In this document: positions 1 through 10,660 of the stretch, in pieces
Layout: every line of letters begins with the position of its first letter
Numbering within the stretch: position 1 is the stretch's first letter
From: RFSX01 sp964591455
Lineage (GTDB): Bacteria; Bacteroidota; Bacteroidia; Chitinophagales; Saprospiraceae
DNA: 64,000 bases
Direction: 5' to 3'
NCBI GenBank assembly: GCA_964591455.1
Contig: CAZQDZ010000022.1
Location: 7,637-71,636, forward strand
The notes under the pieces: model-generated
Seen by the model: the letters and a program-made list of their open reading frames with translations, nothing else
What the model was told of the DNA's origin: nothing
Databases searched by the model: none
Program-made: the position numbers and the translations under genes

Positions 1-64
1 AACTGCTGTTAGTGAATAGCTGACTCGGACTTTTGATGCATCTTTGCAATCTCACAAGCATATA

Positions 65-2449
65 ATGAGAATACTAGCTTCCTTACTATTTATAGCAGTA
101 TCGGCTTCCCTAAGTGCACAGAATAGCATGCCCGGATTCTCCACTGCAGAAATCACATACAGTGGGACCGTTGTAGACAGCGAAACTGCGGAAAATATCC
201 CTTTTGCGAGTGTCACCATGTTTGAAAGAAAAACGGACCTATTCATTACTGGCACTTCTACTGGAGTAGATGGTTCATTCGAAATCAAGACCGATCATAA
301 GGACTTATATATTGAAGTGGGGTTTTTGGGTTATAACACAATCAAAATAGAAGATTACACAATAGACAATAATCTAGTCGCATTAGGACGGTTAGCGTTG
401 ATAGAAGAAGGTCAATCATTAGATGAGGTAATCGTTACTGCTGACAGATCTACAACAGAGTTTAAAACCGACAGAAGGGTGTTCAATGTAGGTGCTGACT
501 TGACGTCATCAGGTGCAAGTGCCCTAGAAGTACTCAATAATGTACCATCTGTCAATGTTGATATAGAAGGGTCGGTAACCTTGAGAGGAAGTAGCGGCGT
601 CCAACTTCTACTTAATGGTAAGCCTTCAGTACTGGCTGATGAAGAGTCAGGCACTTTAGGTAATATAACCGCAGAGATGATAGAGAAGATAGAAGTCATC
701 ACCAACCCTTCTGCAAAATATGAAGCTGAGGGCACCGCTGGCATCATCAATATCGTTCTGAAAAAGAATGACAAGAAAGCATTGAATGGCTCTATATCTT
801 TAAATACAGGCACACCTGCTAATCACAGTGTTGGCGTTAGTCTCAATAAGAGAACTGAAAACTTTAATCTATTTACACAGTTAGGCGTCGGATTCAAAGA
901 GCGGATATCTGACAATACTAATAGCAATACGAACTTCAGCTCAAGGTCATCCATAAATTCCACAGGTACAGAAGAACGCAATGAAGGATACTACAATATT
1001 GTTTTAGGTGCTGATTACTACTTAAATCCATTGAATGTAATCACCTTATCTGGAAGTTACACTTTTGAATTTGAAGACCAACCCTCATTGACTGAATTTG
1101 CCTTTACTGATAATTTTGGCACTACACAGTGGACCAGAACAGAGGTAACAGATGCAGGTAATCCTAAGCTGCAATACGATCTTCAGTACAAGAGAGAGTT
1201 CAAAGACAATAAAGAACACACATTGGCATTTAGTGCTATAGGAAATTATTTTGCTAAAGACCAATCATCAGAATTTACCGAAGCATTAGTCGTAGGAGAA
1301 AGAGACCTCACAGACCAACTAACAGAAACAAATTTTAAAGAAGGTAAATTCACTTTCAACTTAGACTATGCAAAACCATTAGCTAATAATTTCTCTATAG
1401 AAAGTGGTGCACAGTATGTAGACAATACCGTGAGAAATGACTATCGCGTTCAGGACCTGATAGACGGTACTTTTATCACTGATCTGAATCTAACCAATCT
1501 CTTCGAATACAACCAAGATGTACTAGGCGTATATACGACAGGTGCCTATGAAGGGGACACCTGGGGTGTGAAGCTAGGCGCAAGATTAGAGCATACAGAT
1601 TTGTCTACTTTATTGACTAATACTGGAGAAAGTAATAATCAGAAATTTTTGGATTTGTTTCCTTCTGGCCATGCTTCATATAAAGTCAGTGACAGAATAT
1701 CTCTACAAGCTGGATACAGCCGAAGAATCTACCGACCTCGATTATGGGACCTCAATCCATTTTTCAATATCAGGAATAACTTCTCTGTTAGAGCTGGTAA
1801 TCCTTTGCTGAATCCAGAATATACTGATTCGTACGAAATAGGGAGTGTATTCATTTATGAGAACATATCATTTAATATTAATCTCTATCAGAGATTTACA
1901 ACCGAAAAGATAGAGCGGATAACAACCAACATGGGAAATGTCACTGTATTCTCCCCACAGAATGTGGGTACTTCTGACATCAAAGGTATAGAGGTCAATT
2001 TTAAATACAATCCAATTAACAAAGTGACCTTCAATGGAGATTTTAATTATAATCTCTTTAAAAGAGAAGGACAGTTTCAGGACCAAGAATTTGACTTCAG
2101 CAATAATCAGTGGAGTACAAAGATCACCTCAAAATACAAAGTCAATAAACAGTTCGATTTTGAAGTGACAGGCAGATATGAGTCTTCAGAGCAAACCGTG
2201 CAGGGGATGCGGTCCTCGCAGGCCTATATGGACTTCGGGGTACGCTATAAGATACTTTATGGGAAGGTGGTATTAAATGCAAGCATAAGGGATGTTTTTG
2301 CATCTAGGATTAGGGAGTCTTTTGTCTTTACTGAAAACTTTGAGAGTAGCAATCGTCGTCAACTAGGGAGATTTATTTCATTCGGCGTAAGTTATGGATT
2401 CGGCAAAGGAGAAGCCATTACTTATAATGGTGCTGGAAGGAGACGCTAA
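65..2449 (+). CDS. TonB-dependent receptor, outer-membrane beta-barrel family
   Basis: This is a 794-aa outer-membrane receptor expected to import an unidentified ligand using TonB/ExbBD energy. After a signal peptide (MRILASLLFIAVSASLSAQ) comes a carboxypeptidase-regulatory-like beta-sandwich at about residues 30-110. A plug domain follows (motif ALEVLNNVPSVNVD, then LRGSSGVQLLLNGKPS) at about 130-230, and the rest is a beta-barrel of the OMP_b-brl_3 type ending in SFGVSYGFG. The reading frame also has a TTG at 44, but the ATG at 65 places the signal peptide at the N-terminus, so I use 65. No SusD-like partner lies downstream, so a SusC/SusD glycan system is unlikely. The substrate cannot be told from sequence. 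Confidence 0.85.
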   Translation: MRILASLLFIAVSASLSAQNSMPGFSTAEITYSGTVVDSETAENIPFASVTMFERKTDLFITGTSTGVDGSFEIKTDHKDLYIEVGFLGYNTIKIEDYTIDNNLVALGRLALIEEGQSLDEVIVTADRSTTEFKTDRRVFNVGADLTSSGASALEVLNNVPSVNVDIEGSVTLRGSSGVQLLLNGKPSVLADEESGTLGNITAEMIEKIEVITNPSAKYEAEGTAGIINIVLKKNDKKALNGSISLNTGTPANHSVGVSLNKRTENFNLFTQLGVGFKERISDNTNSNTNFSSRSSINSTGTEERNEGYYNIVLGADYYLNPLNVITLSGSYTFEFEDQPSLTEFAFTDNFGTTQWTRTEVTDAGNPKLQYDLQYKREFKDNKEHTLAFSAIGNYFAKDQSSEFTEALVVGERDLTDQLTETNFKEGKFTFNLDYAKPLANNFSIESGAQYVDNTVRNDYRVQDLIDGTFITDLNLTNLFEYNQDVLGVYTTGAYEGDTWGVKLGARLEHTDLSTLLTNTGESNNQKFLDLFPSGHASYKVSDRISLQAGYSRRIYRPRLWDLNPFFNIRNNFSVRAGNPLLNPEYTDSYEIGSVFIYENISFNINLYQRFTTEKIERITTNMGNVTVFSPQNVGTSDIKGIEVNFKYNPINKVTFNGDFNYNLFKREGQFQDQEFDFSNNQWSTKITSKYKVNKQFDFEVTGRYESSEQTVQGMRSSQAYMDFGVRYKILYGKVVLNASIRDVFASRIRESFVFTENFESSNRRQLGRFISFGVSYGFGKGEAITYNGAGRRR

Positions 2450-2599
2450 TAAAGTGCTCTATTTAATCCAACTAAGTATTACCTTATTTCTTTTTTGAGA
2501 CCTCAGCTATATATATTGATTAATTATCTGTAATCCAATAACATTCTTATATCTTCATTTATTCATACGCGAAATGAAATAAAAACGACACGCCTTCTC

Positions 2600-5500
2600 A
2601 TGACATTTCATCCCCCAAAAGTCTCTACCACTTTCCTACTGCTGTTTCTACTCAAATTTTCATTTATATATTCACAGAACTACGTAGATCATATTGGCAC
2701 AGAAGATGGCCTCACCAGCCAACTTTGTCAAGCCATTGAAGAAGATATTTATGGCAATTTATGGATTAGTTCATTCGAGGGAGTAGAAAAATTTGATGGG
2801 TATAATACAACCAGTTTTGAGTTTTCAGATACTGAGGATCGTTATCTACCAGTAGTGGATATCCTATCCGACAAATCTGGGAATATCTGGATAATAAAAG
2901 CACACAAAAGTCATCATGCTAAATCAAATTATATCACTCCTGACAATCATTATCATATTACCATAGTTAACCCACTAACTAACAAGACTACCACTTTTGA
3001 TAATCTTTATGGTGAAACTGTCAAACAAGAAGAATTAATTTATATACAGGAAATTGACAGCATCATATATCTCATAACCAAAGACAAAAGAATATTCTTC
3101 TATGATTTGGAAATTAAACCATACGCAGATCTATCAACATCTGATGGTGATATTTTTATGCATGAAAAAGGTCTGATTCTAAAATGCTATCCGGATCAAA
3201 TAATTATCTCCAATCGAGACAATACTGTACTCCATACAATATCAAAGGAGATTATACACCAATACGCTGCCTTTTCAATATCAAAGGATGGGCAGCTATA
3301 CTTTTTAGATGTAGAAAATAATCACATTCATATTAATCAATTTCAAGGTGGGAACATTATACATCAGATTTCGATTCCTGAAAATAATATTGAAAAAATA
3401 TACCTGAAACACTTCTCCATAGTGAAGCATGGAGACAACTTCTTCATCATTAATCACACCTTATATAATAGTGAGCCAATTCGTGATAATGAAATCATGA
3501 ATAAGCTTTCTGAGCGAAAAGTATTTGATTTACTTATATCCAAATCCAACCTGTCATATTTCACAACAAACATTGGCATCTACATTCTGGATAATACATC
3601 TAAATTTTTCAAGGCGATTTCCAGTTACAAAGACGACACTAAGACCCATAGTGTGAGAGCACTTTACATGAGTAATGATCTCACAGCGTACAAAGAAAAT
3701 GAAAAAGAGTTAATACAATCACCTTCTAAGCGTTATGATCTCAGTTTTCTAAATGGTATCAATCTCGGGACGTTGGCTACTATGCATTATAGAGACCCTT
3801 CAGACACTACGAAATTTTTAAGTTCCGGTTTTGTATCTAGAGGCATAAGGGAAATAGACTTAGATGACCAAGAGATAAAATATTATGAATACTTGGGAAA
3901 GTACCCTGGCAGAAGTAATTGTATTCACAGATCCTCATTTGATAGTATCCTATATATTGGAGGCAGTAATGGTCTATATAATTTAGTGGCTGAAAAAATA
4001 CAAGAAGTACATCTAGGCATAGAAACTGAAAATGGAATTGCTATCAATCAAATACTCGAATACAATGATGAATTATGGATGGCAACTTCCCTTGGCTTAC
4101 TTATCTATAATCATAAACTAGATTCTTTTTATTTCAAAAATAATGGACCTCAAAGTCATTACTTACAGCATATACATATAGACAAGACTGACAAAAACGT
4201 CATTTGGTTAGGCACCAAAAACGAAGGGTTGATTAAATGGAATATAAATACTAATGAAAGTAAATACTTCAATGACAAAAATGGCTTATCACAAAATGAT
4301 GTACATGCAATTCTAGAAGACAAGAAGCATCGATTATGGATATCTACAAATCATAACTTAAATTGCCTAGATAAAAAAAATAGCGCGATATATGTTTTTT
4401 CTGCTAATGATGGCATTTCACATGAAGAATTCAATAAATTTAGTTTTTTCGAAAATAAAGATAATAACCAGTTTTATTTTGGCGGACTGAATGGGTATAC
4501 TTGTTTCAATCCTGATAGTATAAATACAATTGACATAAAGAGCAATATAGACATAAGAATTATTGGTGCCCAAAAAATTAAGAAAAATGCTACTATCGAA
4601 AATTTATTTCCGCAAATAATCACTGGTGATAATATTGAATTTCAAGATGACGATCATACGATTAGTATAGATCTCTCCACTAATTATATAGCAAACAATA
4701 GAGAGCGAAATTTTAATTATCGTATTCAAGGTCTGTTTGATAAGTGGGTAAAAGTATCCGGCAATACACTTAATCTGAATAGCCTGCCATATGGTGAACA
4801 TAGCTTAGAAATTATATCTGACCCCAACAAACCTTCACTGACTTCAAATATTTATAAAATCCCAATAAATGTTATCCAACCATTTACCAAAACGTGGATG
4901 TTTGTTGGGCTCATGCTCATTGCAGCATTGCTGACAATTTGGTTTGGCAATAAATTGTATCTCAAAAATATTCATCAGCGGAATCTGAAATTAGAGGAGA
5001 TTGTAAAAGAAAGAACACTAGAATTATCGGAATTAAATAAAACAAAAAATAAAATATTTGCAATTCTTGCTCATGACCTGAGGAATCCTATTAACAGCTT
5101 AAGTAACATAGCTGAAAAAACAAGATTCCTTGCAAGGCATAATAGGCTTGAAGAAATAGATATTCTAACAGAACAAACTGAAAGCAAATTGATTGCCCTA
5201 AATGACAATCTAAATAATATATTATTATGGTCACTTAGGGAAAATAAAATGCTAGTGCTGGAACCAGAAAATTATTCTTTACTTCTAGAAATAAAGAAAG
5301 TCCTTAATATATATTCAAGTCAAGTAGAAGAAAATAAATTAGAAATTAGTATAGACCTTCAAGATGTAGACCAAGTCTATGTAGATATAAAAATACTTCA
5401 AGCTATACTAAGAAATTTCATAACAAACGCAATCAAGTTTTCTTATACACAAGGAAAACTGATATTCACTAAAAACAAGGTGACAGCAGAACGGATAGAG

Positions 5501-5767
5501 TTGATGATAGAAGATAAAGGTATAGGTATACTTGAAAAAAAATCAGTCCAAGAAGAATCACTCGAACGGAATATTAGAGCAAAAGGCCAAGGCTCTGAGA
5601 TTGGGTTAAATATCTCCATGGAATTGTCTAAGCTTGCAGGCATAAATATTAAAATCAAATCAAAACCTGGACTTGGCACTAAAATATTAATCGACTTTCC
5701 CAGATCCATTACACCCAATTTATTAAAACCAACTTTACCTGTTATAGCCAATAACTCTAAAAATTAG
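2600..5767 (+). CDS. two-component propeller sensor histidine kinase
   Basis: This 1055-aa membrane sensor kinase has a signal peptide ending near residue 25 (LKFSFIYSQ). About 650 periplasmic residues follow with Reg_prop beta-propeller motifs (for example GLTSQLCQAIEEDIYGNLWI and GLSQNDVHAILEDKKHRLWI), then a Y_Y_Y domain near 690-755. One membrane helix sits at about 764-783. The kinase core has the H-box AHDLRNP with His825, N-box Asn943, the DKGIGI G1 box near 972 and a GQGSEIGLNISMELSKLAG G2 region. Unlike the classic hybrid kinases of Bacteroides it lacks the receiver and AraC-type DNA-binding domains, so it must signal to a regulator elsewhere. It is more AT-rich than its neighbours. 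The ligand is unknown. Confidence 0.88.
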   Translation: MTFHPPKVSTTFLLLFLLKFSFIYSQNYVDHIGTEDGLTSQLCQAIEEDIYGNLWISSFEGVEKFDGYNTTSFEFSDTEDRYLPVVDILSDKSGNIWIIKAHKSHHAKSNYITPDNHYHITIVNPLTNKTTTFDNLYGETVKQEELIYIQEIDSIIYLITKDKRIFFYDLEIKPYADLSTSDGDIFMHEKGLILKCYPDQIIISNRDNTVLHTISKEIIHQYAAFSISKDGQLYFLDVENNHIHINQFQGGNIIHQISIPENNIEKIYLKHFSIVKHGDNFFIINHTLYNSEPIRDNEIMNKLSERKVFDLLISKSNLSYFTTNIGIYILDNTSKFFKAISSYKDDTKTHSVRALYMSNDLTAYKENEKELIQSPSKRYDLSFLNGINLGTLATMHYRDPSDTTKFLSSGFVSRGIREIDLDDQEIKYYEYLGKYPGRSNCIHRSSFDSILYIGGSNGLYNLVAEKIQEVHLGIETENGIAINQILEYNDELWMATSLGLLIYNHKLDSFYFKNNGPQSHYLQHIHIDKTDKNVIWLGTKNEGLIKWNINTNESKYFNDKNGLSQNDVHAILEDKKHRLWISTNHNLNCLDKKNSAIYVFSANDGISHEEFNKFSFFENKDNNQFYFGGLNGYTCFNPDSINTIDIKSNIDIRIIGAQKIKKNATIENLFPQIITGDNIEFQDDDHTISIDLSTNYIANNRERNFNYRIQGLFDKWVKVSGNTLNLNSLPYGEHSLEIISDPNKPSLTSNIYKIPINVIQPFTKTWMFVGLMLIAALLTIWFGNKLYLKNIHQRNLKLEEIVKERTLELSELNKTKNKIFAILAHDLRNPINSLSNIAEKTRFLARHNRLEEIDILTEQTESKLIALNDNLNNILLWSLRENKMLVLEPENYSLLLEIKKVLNIYSSQVEENKLEISIDLQDVDQVYVDIKILQAILRNFITNAIKFSYTQGKLIFTKNKVTAERIELMIEDKGIGILEKKSVQEESLERNIRAKGQGSEIGLNISMELSKLAGINIKIKSKPGLGTKILIDFPRSITPNLLKPTLPVIANNSKN

Positions 5768-5883
5768 TCTAATTAGCAATCATCATGACCTAATTCTTAT
5801 AACAATTATCTATGTAGTACAAGACTTAGAGAATCTTACAAATAGGATTGTAATCACAAACAAATAATAACTAAGAAAAACAA

Positions 5884-6489
5884 ATGAGTTGGATAAAGAC
5901 TATCAATTACAAAGATGCACAAGGCGCTCTAAGAAGATTATACGACAAAGTAAAAGGCCCTAACAACAACATAGATAATGTACTCAAAATTCACAGCCTT
6001 CGACCACATACGCTTACTGGACACATGGCTATCTACAAAAATGTTCTGCATAACTCATCCAACACCTTACCTAAATGGTATCTGGAAGCACTTGGAATCT
6101 ATGTCAGCGAGCTCAATGGATGTGATTACTGTGTCCGTCATCATCAAGCAGGTTTTGAACGCATCTATCCTGAAGGTGAAAAAGCAAAGCAGTTGATTGA
6201 AACAATCCGTGCGGATGAGCTTAGCTCATTTTTCGAAAATAAATATCTAAGTGGATTTAGCTATGCAAGAATGTTAACTGAGTCCCACAAAAAAATCACT
6301 GAGCAAAATATTCAAGATTTAAGAACAAGCGGGATGGATGATGGTCAGATACTAGAGATAAACCAGGTCGTAAGCTACTTTAATTATGTAAACAGGGTCG
6401 TGCTAGGTCTGGGAGTCAATACAGAAGGAGATGTACTGGGTTTATCACCCAATGATAATTCTGACCCCAATAATTGGAATCATCTTTAA
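5884..6489 (+). CDS. AhpD-like / carboxymuconolactone decarboxylase family peroxidase-related protein
   Basis: This 201-aa cytosolic protein belongs to the AhpD/CMD superfamily, in the branch usually named uncharacterized peroxidase-related enzyme. The signature CDYCVRHH, with the redox CxxC followed by His, lies near residues 80-87 inside the all-alpha core (EALGIYVSELNGCDYCVRHHQAG). By family analogy it may reduce peroxides through the vicinal thiols, but no substrate or partner is shown here. It stands alone after the kinase gene with a 116-base gap, and no ahpC or thioredoxin gene adjoins it. The ATG at 5884 follows an A-rich leader with no strong Shine-Dalgarno, which is usual in this phylum. 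Confidence 0.8.
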   Translation: MSWIKTINYKDAQGALRRLYDKVKGPNNNIDNVLKIHSLRPHTLTGHMAIYKNVLHNSSNTLPKWYLEALGIYVSELNGCDYCVRHHQAGFERIYPEGEKAKQLIETIRADELSSFFENKYLSGFSYARMLTESHKKITEQNIQDLRTSGMDDGQILEINQVVSYFNYVNRVVLGLGVNTEGDVLGLSPNDNSDPNNWNHL

Positions 6490-6734
6490 GGCTTTTTATA
6501 TATCACCCTATAAAAATAGTAACCACTACTTTTGGAGAAATATTTAATATTTTCATAAGGAAATAGTTCTAATTCAAAGGTATTACTAATAAAAAATTTA
6601 AAACTACTTATAAGAGCATTTGTCTTTCTAATAAAGTTGGTTATTATTAAGAATCAACCAAACTAAAAAATAAAAAAAAAAAAAAAATGAAGAAAGTAAA
6701 TGAAGGAGGAAAGTAGAAAGCCAATACCCTTAAT

Positions 6735-6768
6735 AAAAAAGCAATCTTTCTAAGAAGACTGCTTTTTT
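6735..6768. terminator. bidirectional intrinsic terminator between convergent genes
   Basis: A stem made from AAAAAAGCAATCTT and AAGACTGCTTTTTT (one mismatch) with a short loop has an A-run on one side and a T-run on the other, so it can stop transcription in both directions. It lies between the AhpD-like gene on + and the TPR kinase on -. A 16-A homopolymer is just upstream at 6672-6687. Confidence 0.7.
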
Positions 6769-6795
6769 ATTCCTACTGTAACAAATGGTCTTTTA

Positions 6796-8811
6796 TCAAA
6801 TCTGGTAGATAGGAATCCTCACTAAGAAAGTACTACCAGATAATTTGGCTTTATCTTTAAGCGATATAGAACCTCCAATACTTTCAAGAAGTTTACAAAC
6901 AATACTTAATCCCATACCTGCACCCATACTTGTTATAGAAGAGTTAGCTCTCTGGAACTTTGCAAATACTTTACCTCTATGTGCCACAGGAATACCTATT
7001 CCGTTATCAGACACTTCAAATTCATGATAATCAGGAGTTTGGCTGTAATCTACATCTATCCTAACTTTCTTCTTTATATTGTATCTAAGTGCATTGTCAA
7101 GCATAATATGAAAAATAGATTCGAACGATTCGTTACAAAAACTTATTTCACAGTTGGCATTGGTTAGCAAATCGATTTCTTTATCTGGATGGTTCTCATT
7201 CACGCTACCAATTATAGAATAAATCTTACTTTTTACATCAAGCGTCTCAGATATTTTCGATTCACAAATTGCTGCTTTCTGATAGTGATTTATACTATCT
7301 ATTAGTTGATCTAGTTGGTAACCACTTCTAATTATATAATTCAAGTATTCATGACCCTTGATACTTTTATCATCTAATTCATTTAACAGCAACTGACTGA
7401 AGCCAATCATACCGCGCAGAGGTTCTTTAAGATTATGTGACAATATCCTATTAAAGTCTGTCAATTCTTCGTTAGCCCTATCGAGTAATTCTACAGATTC
7501 CTTCAAAGCTGCAGTTCGCTCATGCACTTTATATTCTAATCGTTTACTATACTTATCTCTCTGATAATAAGCGACGACTAATCCAAGCATGAATAGAGAT
7601 AATAAGGCTAGCCATAAGTAAAGATGGATACTCTCATGGTCTTTACTTTTTAAATGACCAACTGGTTTGGCATTTTCTCTCTCCTTTGCTTTTGTATCAA
7701 ACTTTATTTTAAAATACTCAGACTGAATAGATTGAAAATTTGAATCTATTTCATTTGCAATATTATTATAGTCAGTAAACAAGCGATAGGCAGTTGTGTG
7801 GTCTCCGCTCTTTTTGGCTATTTCCTGAGCTCTCCACACAAGTTCTTTTCTACTAACTAAATCTGTCGGCTCGGTCTGGTCTATTAATTTTATATACAAA
7901 GCTAATGCCTCTTTAAACTCAGATTTTGCTACTAATATATGTGCATAAAGAACTTCAGACTGCCTAGATACTTCTTTATTATTATAACTTTCATTACCAC
8001 GCCTAACATTCCCATAAATATCCATGGCTTGTGCCAATTCATTTTTCCTAAGATGTATATGGCCTTTCTTTATGTTTATTCTAGATGATAAAACACCAAG
8101 TTCATTTTTATCTGTAGTTTGACTAGCCAAATTCAGCATTTCCATTGAAGCTTCTAGTTGTTCCAGATTGGCGTATGTATTTGCCAATTCTAATTGTATA
8201 GAAGCTAATGCAAATGAATTGTCATCCATACTAGTTAATAGACTGTGTGCTCGATTATTATATTCTAACGCGGTGGTATACTCTTTTTGCTGATTATAGA
8301 TTTGCCCAAGAGAGTACAAAGCGAAAAACTGCATCGAGGTATCCTTTTCTTGGATGCCATTTTTCAAATCAAAATAAAATCGCTCTTGAGCAGCATCCCA
8401 TTGTCCTAACGCCATCATTGTGTATCCGTAGAGATAGTTAAATGTCTTCCTAGAAGAATGGCTAACTTCCATCTCATCTAGACGCTTTTCGCAGTTTGAT
8501 ATTTCTCGAAAAGCTTCAATAGGCTTCTGGTTAGTATGATGTAGATATATCTCCTTATTAATGCAGTATACATATGTGCTATCAGGTAGTTCAAGCCCTT
8601 TCGAAAGCAATTCTTGACATCGTTGGTCAGCATCAAGAGCTATCGCCATATCTTTACTTAGATACTCTTTAATAGTATCCGCATAATTAGCAAATAACTG
8701 CTGCTGTTCTTTTGTCTGCCCCAAATTATTCTCTACAGTATTATACCCTTCTGTTCTACCTTGTAGAGTTAATATTAGAAATAAAATAAGTATAAATAAT
8801 CTCATCATCAT
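6796..8811 (-). CDS. TPR-containing sensor histidine kinase
   Basis: This is a 671-aa histidine kinase from the ATG at 8811; an in-frame ATG at 8850 would add 13 residues ahead of the hydrophobic signal (MMMRLFILILFLILTLQG), so I prefer 8811. The periplasmic part, to about residue 380, is helical with TPR-like repeats (for example FALYSLGQIYNQQKEYTTALEYNNRA). A membrane helix (LYLWLALLSLFMLGLVVAYY) follows, then a coiled linker. The HisKA domain has SHNLKEP with His459, and the HATPase_c domain has LDNALRYN, DNGIGIP and GAGMGLSIVCKLLESIGG. There is no receiver domain. It is transcribed toward the convergent terminator at 6735 and no response regulator is adjacent. The signal sensed is unknown. 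Confidence 0.85.
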   Translation of the reverse strand: MMMRLFILILFLILTLQGRTEGYNTVENNLGQTKEQQQLFANYADTIKEYLSKDMAIALDADQRCQELLSKGLELPDSTYVYCINKEIYLHHTNQKPIEAFREISNCEKRLDEMEVSHSSRKTFNYLYGYTMMALGQWDAAQERFYFDLKNGIQEKDTSMQFFALYSLGQIYNQQKEYTTALEYNNRAHSLLTSMDDNSFALASIQLELANTYANLEQLEASMEMLNLASQTTDKNELGVLSSRINIKKGHIHLRKNELAQAMDIYGNVRRGNESYNNKEVSRQSEVLYAHILVAKSEFKEALALYIKLIDQTEPTDLVSRKELVWRAQEIAKKSGDHTTAYRLFTDYNNIANEIDSNFQSIQSEYFKIKFDTKAKERENAKPVGHLKSKDHESIHLYLWLALLSLFMLGLVVAYYQRDKYSKRLEYKVHERTAALKESVELLDRANEELTDFNRILSHNLKEPLRGMIGFSQLLLNELDDKSIKGHEYLNYIIRSGYQLDQLIDSINHYQKAAICESKISETLDVKSKIYSIIGSVNENHPDKEIDLLTNANCEISFCNESFESIFHIMLDNALRYNIKKKVRIDVDYSQTPDYHEFEVSDNGIGIPVAHRGKVFAKFQRANSSITSMGAGMGLSIVCKLLESIGGSISLKDKAKLSGSTFLVRIPIYQI

Positions 8812-9432
8812 TTGAAAATCAAAATTCAATCCTAGATTGGTTTGGCTCAATTTTAGAATACATTAAAACCAATCTTAATACAATCCGTATGCATGTTGTA
8901 GGGCTTTTGTATAGCCCTTCTCATCTTAATAGGTACAGTTTTAAATCATACATAGGAATAGCAAGCAATACATCAGCATCGTCTATTACGCATATGCATC
9001 CAAAAAATTCTAATTTGGAGATTCTCTAATAATTAAGGGTGGGAGTTCAGTGATATATACGCTGATAAGAGAATAAAAGTTGTGTCAAAATTGTAATAAA
9101 GTTTACAATAGGAAAGATTGCAATATTTGTACAACTTAGCAGTTAGTATCATGAAAGAAACTAAGAAAGCACCGCCACCATTCTTCTGATTATCCTAAGT
9201 GTTGATTTAAGCACACAAACAGGGCAATTGCGTCATGGGATAGCTATGGCTTTTTGATTTTAATCAGATGCAAAATCACAACTAGATTAAATGTAGGAAC
9301 CCTGTTTTTATTCTAATTGTAGGGTAAACAACGAACAATCATGACTATCGTCTAATAGAAGAGTGCCTGCAACCAAAGAGAAAGGCTTAGGCTACCATCA
9401 CGACAATTTGGCAAAAATCAGAATTGAAATAG
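8812..9432. other. 621-base intergenic region without a recognised gene
   Basis: This region separates the tandem - strand genes for the TPR kinase and pirin. I see only short open frames, including a 12-codon ATG frame at 9151 (MKETKKAPPPFF), and a weak AGGGCT/AGCCCT hairpin near 8900. It should hold the promoter of the kinase gene. No repeat, tRNA or decayed gene was recognised. Confidence 0.4.
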
Positions 9433-10398
9433 TTAGAATAAAGCATTCACTTTATCAGGGTCCCCCATAAGACCTGCATTGTAATTTTTAATACATCTTT
9501 TAATTTCATCCTCTGTATTCATAACAAAAGGGCCATAAGAATATACGCGTTCGTTCAGTGGCTGGCCACCGAGCACTAGAAATTCTGATGGCTTCTCGGC
9601 ATAGAGTCTTATCAATTCTGCCCCTCTTTGGTAAAGAACAACTTGATGCGTTACCAATCGATTGCCTTCGTGTAATTCCAAGCTTCCATCCACCATATAC
9701 ATAAAGGCGTTATGCGTGGGAACAGTAGGTATATCCAGTCGAGTATCTGCGTCCATTTTGATATGATAATAGAATGCTGGTGATAGCAACTCTACATTAG
9801 ACTTAGCTTTACCAAAGTGCCCTAAAATAACTTGGATGGTATATCCTTTACCTTCTATCTTATCTATGTCGGTCGTACGATGGACTACTGTCGACGGTGC
9901 ATCCCACTTGTAGGCGGAAGGCGTATTGAGCCAAATTTGGAATCCATGTACGATGCCGCCTTCTTCTACCATCTTCTTGCCTGACGCTTCCATATGAATA
10001 GCACCACTTCCAGATGAAAACATCATAAAGTCCCCTTTGCCAATCTGGAAATCATAATCTAAGCTATCCTTATGATGGCCTGTACCACTGACAAAGTAGG
10101 TCGTAGGCGTCACGCCTGCATGTGGATGTGCATCTACTTTATACGGGTCTGCGCCAGGATTGACCTCTATGGGTCCAAACTCATCAAATAAGACAAACGG
10201 AGATACATAGTCATTTTGGTCTCCTGCAAAAGCACGCATCACAGGCAAGGTACCTACATTGACACCATGAGCATCCAAAATTCTGAGCACTTTTCTCTGA
10301 GTAGCATTGTGATACATGCCAGAATTGCATACAAGTGACTGTCCTGCCAAGCCCATGCCCAGAATAGCTGACCCTTTAATAAAATCTCTTCTCACCAT
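9433..10398 (-). CDS. pirin family protein with Tat-type signal
   Basis: This 321-aa bicupin of the pirin family has an N-terminal twin-arginine stretch (RRDFIKGSAILGMGLAG), suggesting export by Tat after folding and metal loading. The metal-site motif HPHAG is near residue 90. The usual partner histidines follow in SGTGHHKDSLDYDFQIGKGDFMMFSSGSGAIHMEA, that is, an H-E pair downstream. A second cupin fills the C-terminal half (VLYQRGAELIRLY). Some pirins act as quercetin dioxygenases or redox-sensitive regulators; nothing here picks one. An exported pirin is less common than the cytosolic form. It is monocistronic, with about 260 bases to the divergent thioredoxin-like gene. Confidence 0.85.
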   Translation of the reverse strand: MVRRDFIKGSAILGMGLAGQSLVCNSGMYHNATQRKVLRILDAHGVNVGTLPVMRAFAGDQNDYVSPFVLFDEFGPIEVNPGADPYKVDAHPHAGVTPTTYFVSGTGHHKDSLDYDFQIGKGDFMMFSSGSGAIHMEASGKKMVEEGGIVHGFQIWLNTPSAYKWDAPSTVVHRTTDIDKIEGKGYTIQVILGHFGKAKSNVELLSPAFYYHIKMDADTRLDIPTVPTHNAFMYMVDGSLELHEGNRLVTHQVVLYQRGAELIRLYAEKPSEFLVLGGQPLNERVYSYGPFVMNTEDEIKRCIKNYNAGLMGDPDKVNALF

Positions 10399-10660
10399 CT
10401 TACGACTAAATTGTTTTTGACTTATATCTGTACAATATCGTACTATTTAATACTCTACATCAGTTATTCGTCCTCCAAATGTCTCCTATCTTATTTGAAT
10501 TACTTAAATAAATGTTAGCATATCATTAGACTACAACCAACAATAATGCGAGTCGTTCAAATCACGACATATAGGCAGACAACTATCTCGTTTGCTGTAA
10601 CATATAAGAGGTAGATACTAATACTATCATCCACTTACAGTTTTTAAAATATAAAAATAA

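Noticed and set aside
6688..6717. 9-codon frame MKKVNEGGK just before the convergent terminator
   Set aside because: It follows a long A-run and lies between convergent genes. No gene follows that it could regulate.
9151..9189. 12-codon ATG frame MKETKKAPPPFF as a possible stalling leader peptide
   Set aside because: ATG-Lys short frames are expected by chance in this much AT-rich intergenic DNA, and no terminator or nearby downstream gene on the + strand supports a leader.
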